Assembly (NCBI GenBank): GCA_905147135.1
Contig: LR990049.1
Coordinates: 19,175,428 to 19,239,427 of the forward strand
Length of the DNA stretch: 64,000 nucleotides
From: Blastobasis lacticolella
Lineage: Eukaryota > Arthropoda > Insecta > Lepidoptera > Blastobasidae
Direction of reading: 5' to 3'
Shown here in pieces: positions 42,429 through 53,307 of the stretch. The position numbers and the translations under genes were made by a program. The first letter of the stretch is position 1; each line of letters opens with the position of its first letter. The notes under the pieces were generated by a model. The model was not told the origin of the DNA, ran no database searches, and saw only the letters and a list, made by a program, of their open reading frames with translations.

Positions 42429-42495
42429 GCGTTGGTTGCTTAATAGCTAGCGCGTAAACTAGGTACCGGGTTCGAACACCGTTGCCACTACATAT
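42429..42495 (+). repeat. SINE-A head, degenerate
   Basis: gcgttggttgcttaatagct then taccgggttcgaacaccgtt keeps the B box. Confidence 0.6.
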
Positions 42496-42559
42496 GTTTC
42501 CACATTTGTCAATTTTCCACAGATCGTACGTATGTTAACGTCGGGTCAGTATCTATATA

Positions 42560-42715
42560 TGTACGCATAGATCTTATTTTATCGGGTTTTCATAAATAGA
42601 TAGACTGATTCAAGAGGAAGGTTTACAAGCAAGAAAAAAAAAGGTAGGTAGGGGGGAAGTAGGTGTACTCTGTACGCGAACGAAGTCGTGCCGGGTTTAC
42701 TAGTTTAAATAAAAT
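42560..42715 (+). repeat. REP-V copy
   Basis: gattcaagaggaaggtttac, ggtaggtaggggggaag and cgcgaacgaagtcgtgccgg. The same order occurs at 58690-58836 and 61290-61455. Non-coding and of unknown class. Confidence 0.65.
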
Positions 42716-43057
42716 AAATTAATATCCATCCTTGGACAATGCACACAGCGAAGAACCCTTGTTCCGCTTAGATTACTATATTAAATAGCTAGTAATCTAA
42801 AAAGCAAATATAACCTACTTACAGTTATCTACATTTTCTAATCCGAAACATTGAATATCGAATAACCTAAACGACCCCTGCGCAAAATATCGAAGGAAGG
42901 TAAATCTTTGAATTGTGTTTGTGCATATCAGAATTCGAGTTGATCGAGTCGAATGATCTACGTTTGGGAATGGATACGGTTCAATTCCTTTGCTGGGCTG
43001 ACCTTTATGGATTTTCGACCTCGTATACCTATTGGCTTTAACCAACTAACCGATAAA

Positions 43058-43104
43058 CAAAGTTAAGCAAGGCACGCAGAGCCGGTAACTGGATGGGTGA
43101 CCAC
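43058..43104 (+). ncRNA. 5S rRNA-like internal promoter segment
   Basis: aaagttaagcaaggcacgca then gccggtaactggatgggtga matches the middle of eukaryotic 5S rRNA, including the A-box-like and C-box-like promoter parts. The 5' third and the normal 3' part of 5S are missing, though ctaccgctgggaac at 43160 faintly recalls the latter. It is a 5S pseudogene, or the head of a 5S-derived SINE. Confidence 0.5.
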
Positions 43105-43246
43105 TTGTTAGATAACTGACACCTAATACCGTTGGTGAAGCGAGGCTGACCAGGGTCTACCGCTGGGAACCCTGAGACTATGTCAAAGTTATTAGGCCAG
43201 CAAGTGAAAAAATATTTTTTGAGAACTATCTTTCATACTCTCCAAT

Positions 43247-43610
43247 CTAAGAGCGTCGGTGGCCGGGCGGCTGAGTATTCGACTCGTAAGCGAGAGGTAC
43301 CGGGTTCGAATCCCGCTGCGGCCATGTACCAATGACTCTTTTCTGAGTTATGTACATTAGTTGAATTCTAACCGATGCTCTTACGGTGAGGGAAAACATC
43401 GTGATGAAACCTGCAAATTCAAGCAACTGGATTTGTAACCATGATCCAGCCTGGTCAGGTTCCCCTCGTAGCAGGGTCATGGAGGTCAGATGGCAGTCGC
43501 TCCACTGTGATTACCTGATCGCCAAATCCTGGGTCATGGTCAAGGCGGACCCTGGGCCCTCGTCCTCGAGAGCACAACCGGGACATTAACGCTAAGATGA
43601 TTTTTTTTTT
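43247..43610 (+). repeat. SINE-A, full length, with 19-bp TSD
   Basis: Head gagcgtcggtggccgggcgg, B box gggttcgaatcccgc. The tail is caaccgggacattaacgct with a T-rich end. The TSD atctttcatactctccaat is at 43228-43246 and 43611-43629. Confidence 0.94.
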
Positions 43611-43676
43611 ATCTTTCATACTCTCCAATGCTATTTAAAACCTTTACATACAACTTTACTAGAGGAAGGTAAATCA

Positions 43677-43868
43677 TCGTCATCATTCAAGCGGTCAATC
43701 CCGGCTACTGCCGGGGTCCGCTTTCCTGCTTTGCTTTCTCCACTTGGCCCGATCTTCGGCGTCCTCACGTCGTAAGCCGTTGGCTCCCTCGTCCAACTCG
43801 GCGATGTCAATCCATCGCTTCTTGGGCCTTCCGCGGGATCTCTTTCCTGATATCGGCAGATTTTGGCA
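43677..43868 (-). pseudogene. RTE-like LINE C-terminal fragment
   Basis: The minus strand encodes ISGKRSRGRPKKRWIDIAEL and NGLRREDAEDRAKWRKQSRK, then a GACGATGAT-type tail. Same family as 4430-5200. Confidence 0.82.
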
Positions 43869-44485
43869 CCTATTTCCCACTAGAGGAAGGAAGTTAAATT
43901 ATTAAACGAATTTCAGCCGTCTTAGAACTATTTGAATACCTAAATGTGTAAATAATCTGGCGGTGCAGATCTGCTCCAACGCAGTCGAAGCCTTGGAGCC
44001 GCTTATAACCGCGTCATCGACTGCGCCAATATGGTTGTGAGTAGGCGGATGCGATGTTTACGCGATTTGTATGCAGCGACTTATAATCGGGCCCGCCTTA
44101 ACGCTACTATACTTAGACAAGTATTGTTTGTAAATACGGGTGTAGATATACCCGGACGATGGACAAAGCCAACGTACATATAACCATAACCTATAAGTCA
44201 AAAAAGTAAAAAGCTGACATCACTTCGGGCCACTTGCATTACAAATACCTATTCAGATTTTCAACCATAAAATATTTTTACGACGTTATGTAAATTAAAA
44301 AAGCAGTCGAGTAAAGAGCATTACTTTATTAGAATACTTTAATAGAATAATAATATACAAAATAGCAGTTCTGTATTTTCTCAAATTGTATTCAATCGAA
44401 TTGATGACACAGATATAAAGGTAAAGAAATGTATACGTTTGCGAGCCAATTTAAGAAATGTGTAAAATGGTTTGTCAAAGGTCAT
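43869..44485. other. Unique stretch
   Basis: No gene or repeat recognised. Confidence 0.4.
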
Positions 44486-44801
44486 AATCATCATCTTGCC
44501 TCTGTGGCCCGCGGTCCGCCTTGACTATGTTCCAGGACTTGGCATATCAGAGAATTACAGTTCAGCAACTGCCATCTGACCTCCATGACCCTGCTACAAA
44601 GGGAACCCGGCTAGATTGAATCATGGTTACACATATTCAGTCGCCTGAATGTGCATGTTTTCCCTCGCCTTAAGAGTATCGGCATTCAACTAATGTACAT
44701 AACTCAGAAAAGCGTTATTGATACATGGCCGCAGTAAGATTCGCACCCGCTACCTCTCACCTACGACTCGGATACCTTAACCACTCAGCCACCGACGCTC
44801 C
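44486..44801 (-). repeat. SINE-A, nearly full length
   Basis: Reverse copy from the tail (tcatcatcttgcctctgtgg, with an internal deletion of the gagcacaaccggg segment) to the complete head (accactcagccaccgacgct). Confidence 0.9.
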
Positions 44802-45500
44802 TAAAAGGTAAAGTTCACTTAGTAATTTACCACCACATGGTAGAGTTTGCCCCTAAATTGTAGAGCGCATAGATGGCTAGAGTTAAAGCCATTAACATGT
44901 AAATGGTCTCGTTAACCGCTTGCATGTGGACCTAGAGCTCGCTAGGGGCACATGGGGTATCGTCGACCCCCAACTTTATCGATTTAGGGCGGCTTACACC
45001 AAATTTTAAAATGCATTTAAGCTCATAGAGCTTAAAGAAAAAATTTCATACAAAAAAATGTTAAACGTCATCCTTTAAATTTGGTGCAAGTGAAGCTAAA
45101 TCGTGTATTTCGTCGAGAAACCAAGTAAGAAAGACCGATATTTTAATATAAGGATAAAATTTTCTTTTTGTAATCACAAAAAAATACTTATCTAAGTACT
45201 ATGCGTTCTTATAGTGCTCGTCTGCAAAGTAAACGCACTGCGTTCTATACGGCTCTATCATTGGTTAATTTCGTTTAGTTTGACGGACGCATAGTGCCGG
45301 TCGCCGCGCAAGTATTGTCAGTTAGAACCGAAGATGTTGGACATCAGTGCATAGATGGAGCTTCGACCTATGGAGAATGTATATTCCCGTTCATAAGTGA
45401 ATTATTGTAAAACATTATTATTTCAAAATAGGTCTTTCAGACCAAAGAAATCTATACTTACGTTACAGTCCGTGAATCAAATTATTTGTAAACTATAGGT
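44802..45500. other. Unique stretch
   Basis: No gene or known repeat. An imperfect palindromic run (aaatgcatttaagctcatag / ctttaaatttggtg) is weak. Confidence 0.35.
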
Positions 45501-45901
45501 ATATCTGTCGCAGCCATATGGTTAAATTAGCCGGTTAACTAAACGGCTAGCTTTTTGAGCAATTATTTAGTTGAAAACTTGCCAGTTTCATAAGATTTTA
45601 AAGTGATGTTGAAAGAACGATATTGCCTCGAGTTTACGCAGCTTTTCCACACATTGTTCCAATGCTAACCTACCCACAATAACTTCAAAGTATAATCATA
45701 GTTTGCATTAGGTTTCTATTCGGTTAGTCTAGGTTAGCATTATGACAATTAATGGGAGAGCTCCGTAAACTCGAGGAAATATCGTTCATTTGACTTTATT
45801 TTCAAAGTTCATGAATTTGGCCAATTTTCAATTAAATAACTGCTTAAATAGCTAGCCGTTTAATTAACCGGCTAATTTAAACATTTGGCTGCGACATATC
45901 T
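45501..45901. mobile_element. Foldback MITE with about 175-bp inverted arms
   Basis: The left arm begins gtcgcagccatatggttaaa and contains attagccggttaactaaacg and cctcgagtttacgcagct. The right arm is its imperfect complement, ending ccgtttaattaaccggctaa then ggctgcgacatat. The arms meet around atgctaacct ... aggttagcat with a loop of about 60 bp. A TA at each boundary is compatible with a mariner-type duplication. No frame. Confidence 0.85.
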
Positions 45902-46433
45902 AAAACCAGGTGCTTTATATTTAGGTGCTATTATATTTAGATTAAATACATAAAATAGGATACCCTAACTCGTAATTGTAAGCCTTCCTTCTAAAAGCTA
46001 TGCAACAACGCACACGCATTTCTGCGGCAGAAATCAATAAAGCGATCGAAAATCTACCACTAAAAGCTAACCGCTCTAATAAACATTGAATTAGTAGGAA
46101 CACGAGATAGACAATTAGAACTACCTCAACAAGTCTCAGGTGCGTCTCTCGTGGTCATTTTTTCCCTAACTTTATTGGGATCCTTTGGTTAGAGAGATCC
46201 TATAACTTATCCTATAGGTGAGTCAGGTATCAGGACGTGGCAGGAATAGGCGCGTTCAACGATAAATTGAATCGATATTGGCCGCGTTTCACCTCAGAAC
46301 AGGGGCTGCTGTCCTGTCGCCAAAGTGAGATTATACAAATGTACAGATAGGTACACTTTATTAGGTGACAACTGCAAAATAGTTTCTTTTGTTTTTTTGT
46401 TGGATATTTCTTTGTAATATACGTTGAATCTGG
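45902..46433. other. Unique stretch
   Basis: Nothing recognised. Confidence 0.35.
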
Positions 46434-46890
46434 GCGTGTGGTGTCAGGCAAAGTAGAATAGCATCAAGCCTTCAATTCGTGGGTGTTGTATAAGGCGATT
46501 ATTGTTTTCGATGCAAAGTCTTTTTTTTTATGATATACGATAGGCAAACGGGCAAGCGGGCCACCTGATGGGAAGTAGTCACCACTGCCAATAGACATTA
46601 GTAACACCAAAAGTATAGCCAATGCGTTGCCCACCTCTATAACACGTTGCTCTGGCAGCAAAAAGGCAAAAGCCACTCCACTGCTAAAGCCACGGTTCCC
46701 GAAATCCCCACCCCATGGAGCAAAGTATCTCTCTAGGGTACAAAATGTGCAGCAGCATTTTCCATTGTTATATTGATAACACTGCGATCTCTAACCCGCT
46801 GGCCAAGGGTGGAGATTAGGGCAATTACCGCCCCTATGGTGGGAGAGTCCCTATGGCCTGCAGTGGACTGTTATGGGGTATAATGATGAT
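46434..46890 (+). repeat. REP-C split by REP-K
   Basis: The head half (gcgtgtggtgtcaggcaaag) runs to 46519. The rest resumes at 46727 (atctctctagggtacaaaat) and ends ggggtataatgatgat. The 7-bp duplication gcaaagt (46513-46519, 46720-46726) shows that REP-K landed in REP-C. Confidence 0.88.
46520..46719 (-). repeat. REP-K, 5'-truncated, inside REP-C
   Basis: From oligo-T at the left through ggcaaacgggcaagcgggcc and acgttgctctggcagcaaaa to ccaccccatgga. Flanked by gcaaagt on both sides. Confidence 0.88.
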
Positions 46891-46949
46891 ACGTAGAATC
46901 CCAAAATAAAAAACAGCCCTCCCCGTAAAATGCTCCGAGGCGACTGCAT

Positions 46950-47038
46950 GCACTCAGGCGACGGAATTTGCAACCATGATCTAATCGGGTCAGGTTCCCC
47001 AGTTAACAGGGTCATGGAGGTCAGGTGGACCAACTGAC
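46950..47038 (+). repeat. SINE-A fragment
   Basis: Middle part only: ctcaggcgacggaatttgca, gtcaggttccccagttaaca and gtcatggaggtcagg. Confidence 0.7.
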
Positions 47039-47408
47039 CGCGTGCCTCCCTTGTCAAAGAAAACTTAGTTGCACAGGGCATACCTATAGAAGGAATGGCA
47101 GCTTTAAATACCATGTTGGTTGTACGGCTACACAGATTTCACGCACTATTTGTTGTTGAAATACTTCGTCTAAATACGAATACTCTCCAAAAAAGTTACC
47201 GCTTACAAACCGGACTGTGAACGCGTACGCGTCTTGCCCGCATAGCAACCGAATAGAAACTGTGCAGTCTACCCTATTGGCGCGTACACATCGCTGTAAC
47301 GATGCGGGTGCGGCACGACGACTACGCGGATGCGACACGATGACTGTGCGGTGACAATGCGGGCGCTGCGCGTTTTTTACAAATATAAAACAAACTTTAT
47401 TTTTCACT

Positions 47409-49184
47409 GATCATCATCATCTCGGCGTTAATTCCCGGTTACGCCCCCGCCCTACACGCGGGAGAGTTCTTAGGGCAAACACGGGGTCCATGGTCCCACA
47501 ACCCGGCCGAAACCCAAACTGACAATCCGAGATTGTACACTCCCGTTGGATTCGAGAGTCCACAATGCGTTCGAAGAGCTTCATGGTGTGAGACATCACC
47601 TTTATACAGCGGTAGTTAGTGCACTCCCGCACTGAACCCTTACCTTTAAAGACTGGGGTAATTATACTCAGCCTCCATTGGTTTGGTATCTTCCCGGTGA
47701 GGAGAATGCGGTTATAAAGATCGGGAAGGATACTCACACCACGAGAGCCCATCGATTTCCACGCCTCAAAAGGGACTCCATCGGGTCCGACGGCTTTTCG
47801 ATTCTTCATGCGGCAAAGAGCCGCCTCGACTTCTTCAGACGTTATCGATCGCACGAGTCCTTGATTCGAAAGCAGGTCCGGTGGATGCACCTCTTTATGC
47901 TGCTTATTCAGTAGCTCGTGGAAATACGAGCGCCATCTCTCCTTTACCGCGCGGTCATCGCATAACAGGTTACCTTGAGGGTCATTTACACAGCGACAAA
48001 TGGAAATATCCTGTGCCGCTTTGACCCTCGATCGTGCCAACTTGTAGATGAGTTTCTGCCCCTCAGACGATTCCAACTTTTCGTACAAAGAACGTAAGTG
48101 GTCTCGTCTGGCTCTGGCTACCGCTCGTTTGGTGGCACGTTTGGCATCCCTGTATGCAGCGTGGTCTTCAGGAGATCTAGACGCTTGCCACTTTTTAAAG
48201 AGGGCTTTCTTTACCCTAATCTCCCTCTGGACTGTGTCGTTCCAGCACCAGGTCTCCTTGTCAAGCCTGCGTCCGCCCCTTGACACCCCCAGCACCTCCT
48301 AGCCGTCTGTACGATAGCTGCCTGAGTTCTGTCCCAGAGTTGTTGGATGGATTCACCGTCTGTCGCAATACTAAGATCGTTGACAGCAGCGGCGAACTCA
48401 TGGGACTTGGTTCCTTCAAGCAGCCACCACCGGGTTTCACGACGGCACTGCTCCTGGTATTTGCCTCGGGGCTTCACGCGCAGGTCCATCACAAGGACCC
48501 GATTTTGGGCAGTGAGACTCTCTCCGGGTATGACTTTACAGGTGGCCACTTTGCTAATATTGTCTCTCCGAGTGAGAAAGTAATCAATCTGGGTAGCGCT
48601 CCTCCCACTCTTGTAGGTGATCAGATGCTCGGATTTCTTTTGGAAAAAGGTGTTCACAACGGCCAGATCGGCAGCCATACACGTCCGGATAATTTCTTCC
48701 CCTTCAGTGTTACGGCTCCCAAAACCATAACCGCCATGAACACGGCCAAACTCCTCAGACTTCTCACCCACATGACCGTTCAGATCGCCACCCACAACAA
48801 TACCCTGCGACAACGGGACGTTACGTAGTACTTCCCCGATTTGCTCCCAAAACAACGCCTTGTCGCGTCGCTGCAACCGACCTGTGGAGCGTAGGCGCTT
48901 GCCAAATTGGTCACGACCCCTTCGATAAGCACACACACAACCATAATGCGGTCGCTTACACGCTTCACGTCCAAGACGCAGTCCCGAAACTCCTCAGAGA
49001 GCACCACCCCCACCCCGTTATCCCCACTCGGAGAGCCAGCGTATATTAGCTTGTAGCCGTTCCCGATGTTACGGGCCCTGTTGCCTCTCCACCTGGTCTC
49101 CTGCAGAAACTGCCACCTTACGCCTGGCGAGTACATTAGCCAGTTCACGAGCATGCCCGGTCAGCGTGCCAAGTTTCCAGCTAG
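47409..49184 (-). pseudogene. RTE-type LINE, frameshifted and internally deleted
   Basis: The minus strand encodes an endonuclease start (WKLGTLTGHARELANVL, then FLQETRWRGNRARN), GGDLNGHVG, TQIDYFLTRRDN, and a linker. The RT finger domain (RSITSEEVEAALCRMKNRKA, VGPDGVPFEAWKSMG, WRLSIITPVFKGKG, CTNYRCIKVMSHTMKLFERI, DCQFGFRPGCGTMD) breaks off after FALRTL. The frame changes near 49110, 48870 and 48290. After the break only the extreme 3' tail remains (taaccgggaattaacgccga, then gatgatgat), so the catalytic YADD half has been deleted internally. TSD tttttcact is at 47400-47408 and 49190-49198. Layout and motifs fit the RTE clade. The copy is non-functional. Confidence 0.88.
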
Positions 49185-49198
49185 CTTTTTTTTTCACT

Positions 49199-49650
49199 AT
49201 CTAAACTAAAAATCGTGTACATCTGTATGGGCTCTAACCGACGTAAAAACAAGCGAGACAAACGTCCTTCTCGAGCATGACATATACGTGACACAATGAG
49301 TAAAATCATTATTATATCTCCCAGTTACCGTGGTGCAAACCGTCACCGTGACCCCTCAGCAACCTGGTGTCAGCAGCACCGATATTAAAACCCACGTTGA
49401 TTGATAGTGCACGTAGAAAAGTGCCATTCAATGCTTCTGCCACGGTTGGACCAAAAAACGTGGGACCTTCTGTATACTTAATTCAAACAAGTACTGTTAA
49501 CGCGAAATGTTTTTTTTTTTTTTTTAGAATAATCCCACTGATTCATTTTGTACGCCGAAAGGCAGGTCGCAGCGGAACCTTTATATTGTTTTGTACTCCA
49601 ACAATTTTTACCACAAAGAAATATATTTATTCATTCATTCACTGTCATTT
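49199..49650. other. Unique stretch with a poly-T run
   Basis: A run of about 18 T at 49508-49526 is the only feature. No frame of note. Confidence 0.4.
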
Positions 49651-49855
49651 TTATTATTTACTAACGACCCGACCCGGCTTCGACGGGTGTCTTTCTCTAT
49701 CACAATATGCTTGTATTATCTATATTTATTAGCCTTCTGGAAGAAATTCTCTAGATAAAAGTGAAAAGCACATCAAAATCCGTTGCATGGTGTAGGATGA
49801 GTTAATGGGTATACAGACAGACAGACGCTGTCAGACGACAAAGAATTTTCTTAAT
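49651..49855 (+). repeat. Probable retroelement 3' end
   Basis: cgacccgacccggcttcgac at the start, and aatccgttgcatggtgtagg then cagacagacagacgctgt near the end, are stock motifs of a widespread insect repeat. No frame. Confidence 0.45.
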
Positions 49856-49933
49856 TGACAATTCATTATCTTTTTTTTGCAATTAACCTCATCTCATCTG
49901 GAAAGCGACAACGTAGCATGCTTGTCTAGACTT

Positions 49934-50108
49934 TTTTTATACCACTAAGGCGGCAAACAAGCTAACGGCCTGCCTGATGGAAAGCAGTCACCGCAGCCTA
50001 TGGATGTTTGCAATACCAGGGGCAACACCCACGCGTTGCCAACCCCGTAAAAAACTTTTCACCCCTTTCTTTAAGAACTCCATGTTGTACTCTCCAGGGA
50101 AAACCACA
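49934..50108 (-). repeat. LINE-L 3' end
   Basis: taccactaaggcggcaaaca, cggcctgcctgatggaaagc, tgtttgcaataccaggggc and tgttgtactctccaggga match the 3' part of 17811-18186 in the same orientation. Confidence 0.8.
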
Positions 50109-50529
50109 CCAGTCTTACTTAACAGATATCGTAATCTAATTAAATCTGACAGACCATGACGGAAGGCCCAGCGGACGGTGCTGTTGAGTTAATAGCCCGT
50201 ACTCAAACTCAGCCCAAAACCGTCGGTGCAGTACTAATTCAAATGCAAACTCCGTCGAGCCAAACTACACGTCGACATGTAGCACAATCAATCATTAGTT
50301 CAGCACCAAAGCTCCGGCGGAAACTTTCGAGCGCTTTCCGAGAAAGCTTCAAACGTGAAAGCGCTTTATAAATTCTGAAATATCGCCGCGAGATTTCTGC
50401 CATTGAAAGTTGGAGCGATTTTGAATTTAACGACGCGGGAGACGTATTGATTTTGATTTACTGCACTCGTAAGCAACAGAAGGTGAGTGAGTGGAATTAG
50501 GTTACCCTACTGTACCTAGGTACTACATT
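50109..50529. other. Unique stretch
   Basis: A frame at 50156-50371 (71 codons) has no motif. A short hairpin, gctttccgagaaagc, lies near 50334. Confidence 0.35.
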
Positions 50530-50682
50530 CGTCGTCGTCCTAGCGCTTATCCCGGCCTCTGCCAGGGTCCGCTTTCCTAGTTAATCTTCTCCACTTCGCC
50601 CGGTCTTCTGCATCCTCGCGTCGTAAGCCGTTAGCTCTCGCATTCGACTCAGCAATGTCAATCCATCGCTTCTTGGGCCTAG
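50530..50682 (-). pseudogene. RTE-like LINE C-terminal fragment
   Basis: Reverse match to the ends of 4430-5200 and 43677-43868: cgtcgtaagccgttagctct and aatccatcgcttcttgggcc, with a (gac)n-type tail. Confidence 0.78.
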
Positions 50683-50777
50683 GTACTACATTATAAGTAT
50701 TAATATTATTTTATTTTATTTATTAGCAGGGAATGAGAGTGGATTATAAGCACGACTTATGTTACTAAAGTCAGCCC

Positions 50778-50955
50778 AGCATGGCCAGCACAAGTGTGCT
50801 CTCTGTGTGCTCGCGCGTGTTATATTAATTAGTAATACAGTTTTTCAATAAACGTGAAAACACGCGATAGAGATATCTCTTTCACTTTATTATTGAGATA
50901 AGGAAACAAACGCTGTCTCGCGACGCGTTCTGTGTCGCGGCACACTTGTACTTGA
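50778..50955. mobile_element. MITE-like element, relative of 4641-4769
   Basis: Ends agcacaagtgtgctct and ggcacacttgta are inverted. Internal gctcgcgcg and tgtctcgcgacgcgtt match the other copy, with extra AT-rich sequence in the middle. Confidence 0.65.
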
Positions 50956-51022
50956 CTAGATTAGTCAAACAATTGTGTGGCTTATTTGTCTAGAAACAGA
51001 TTGCCGTGGTGCAGAAATGAAC

Positions 51023-51168
51023 ATAAAATAGTAGTTTATGCAACTGGCATATAAAAGGTATTATAACATGAGTGTCTGTTTATCATACGAGGCGTAGCCG
51101 AGTATGTTAATAGTTTTACACGAGTGTTTTAATACCTAATTATATGCAGTTGCATACACTACTTTATC
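51023..51168. mobile_element. MITE with long imperfect inverted repeats
   Basis: Left arm tagtagtttatgcaactggc then atataaaaggtatta; right arm, reversed, agtagtgtatgcaactgcat then ataattaggtatta. The arms cover most of the element's 145 bp. Confidence 0.75.
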
Positions 51169-52229
51169 CACACTCATATTTTTATGTTAAAATATAGTAC
51201 CTATAATTTTTTCAACTTTGTTGGAAGTAAGCTGCGAGTCAGTTCTTTTGTATCTAAGCGTCGAGGATATCAAGCGGCTGGAAATTCACTTCACTAATTT
51301 CACATTTTCATATTTACTTTTATTTTTCTTCAAACAATAAAAAACATTCACAAACACAAATTACAACATTTAGAAAACGGACATAAAATATTCTGCTTAG
51401 CGGGAAAATAATTACACACAAATATAAACAGGAAAATTTGAGTTTTTGAATTTGTTAAAGACATTTAGGTATACAGCCTACATTTCGCCGTGTCGCGGCG
51501 CCCGACAAACATTATTTTTTAAAGTTATTTTTTGTTACAGCTGTAATGAAATTAGTATGGGAAATGTTGTATCGAAAAGTAATTTTGTTTAAATTTTATA
51601 GACTGGCGTGAAAAAAGTGTATCCTTGAACGACTGTTTTCGATTATGTGATTGGAACGATTACGAGTGCCAATAAAATATATTTAAGCCTTTATTTTACA
51701 TCAACAGTATAATAATTACAGAATATGTAAGATCAATCAATACAAGGGCGGTCTTATCGCCAATAGTGATCTCTTCCTGACAACCGTTTACATGGATATC
51801 GAAAAACTAATACGCAATGTACATTTGAAATCTATACAATCACTATATAGTGAAGAAAAAGTTTTATCTGCGACTATAAATATCTTTACTATGACTATAA
51901 TTAAAATCTACACAAATAAACAAGGTGAACTCAAATTGATGAAGAAACAGCTTTTTCATAAATAGCTGAAAGATGACCTTTTTAGAGATTTCAGTGTTGG
52001 CATCTAACATATTCAAAGTTGTTTGTTATCACGGTAACCCTTGGTATTTATAATACGATCTTACTATTATCACAATATCACGAATTAATATTGACGTGGT
52101 CACAGATGACGAATGTAAGATGATGATTCATTCGAAACCGGTCGCAAATTAAGTTCGTTTTGATTTGTGGAACTTGTATTGTTTTTTCAGTTCATTAAAT
52201 AAGTAATAATTAATATGTGCCGTGTATTA
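51169..52229. other. Long unique AT-rich stretch
   Basis: No gene. A phrase gattcattcgaaaccggtcg near 52127 recalls gagcaattcagaaccggttg near 6954, perhaps two scraps of one repeat. Confidence 0.4.
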
Positions 52230-52485
52230 GCCGTGTGGTGACCGGTAGAGTAGAATAGCACCAACCCCTTACACTCGTGGGTGTCGTACAAGGCGACTAA
52301 CGTTTAGAGGCAAAATATCTAGTCTCCATAAACTGGAAAATGGGCAGCAGCGTTTTTCATTGTTATGTTTGCAACACTGCGATCTCCAACCCGCCTGCCA
52401 AGCGTGGAGATTATGGCAATAACCTCCCCCTTTGCGGGAGAGGCCCAAAGTCCTGTAGTGGACTGTTATGGGCTGTGATGATGAA
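52230..52485 (+). repeat. REP-C, full copy
   Basis: From gccgtgtggtgaccggtaga to gggctgtgatgatgaa, with all family landmarks. Confidence 0.88.
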
Positions 52486-52506
52486 TTAATATGTATGAGT
52501 GCACTG

Positions 52507-52900
52507 GCAGTGTGGTGTCCAGCAGAGTAGAATAGCACCAACCACTTACACACGTAGGTGTCGTACAAGATGACTAATGTTTTCGAAGCAAAATATCTAG
52601 AGTCTCCTTAGGCTTAGGCTGAGAATAGAGCAGCAGCGTTTTGCCACTACACTGCCAAAGCCACGATTCCCCAAATCCCCACACCATGGAGCACTGGAAA
52701 CCTTACTCACCGGCAGAAACACAATACTATTTAAAAGAGTATTATATAGCTGCGATATTCTGTAAGGTGGAGGAGGAATTATGGTGGTGGAGGTGGTGTT
52801 ATGTTTACAACACTGCGATATCCAACCCGCGTGCTAAGCATGTATATTATGCCAATAACCCCTGCAGTGGACTGCTATGGGCTGTTATGATGATGATGAT
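52507..52900 (+). repeat. REP-C with REP-K inserted
   Basis: The head half ends about 52641. The rest resumes after 52768, with acaacactgcgatatccaac, and ends gggctgttatgatgatgat. A short filler (ggaggaggaattatggtggt) follows the REP-K segment. Confidence 0.8.
52642..52768 (-). repeat. REP-K 5' part, inside REP-C
   Basis: ccactacactgccaaagcca, ccatggagcactggaaacc and gatattctgtaaggt match the 5' half of REP-K at 14962-15093. The 3' tail half is missing, opposite to the usual truncation. Confidence 0.78.
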
Positions 52901-53148
52901 ACTCGTGTGATCAATAGCAGTTATGTAGAATCCATATTTGGTGTAGTATAAAGAATAGCGATTGTCAAGAACATCGAAAAGTTCGTTTAAAGTTGGGACA
53001 AGTATTTATTAACCTTTTAGTAAGGTACTTCCTATTATACGCATAATTATTATAACTATTTTCATTGCACCTTCCTTTACACATTTTACAAACAATTCAT
53101 GTACCTACATCATGGCTATCGCCCTATTAAACAATGTGATACGTCGAG

Positions 53149-53307
53149 TCATCATCATGATCATATCAGCCGGAAAACGCCCATTGCTGGACATAGGCCT
53201 ACCCCAGAGATCTCTACAAAGGCCGGTCCTGTGCCTTCCGCATCCAGCTGGTACCTGTGATCTTTACCAGGTCATCGGTCCACCTTGTAGGAGGCCAACC
53301 CACGCAC
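53149..53307 (-). pseudogene. LINE-O 3' end
   Basis: tgctggacataggcctaccc, agagatctctacaaaggccg, cttccgcatccagctggtac and ccaccttgtaggaggccaac, reverse orientation, as in 25723-26116. Confidence 0.82.

Noticed and set aside
48280..48828. 182-codon plus-strand ORF
   Set aside because: Antisense to the RTE endonuclease/RT frames; no motif of its own.
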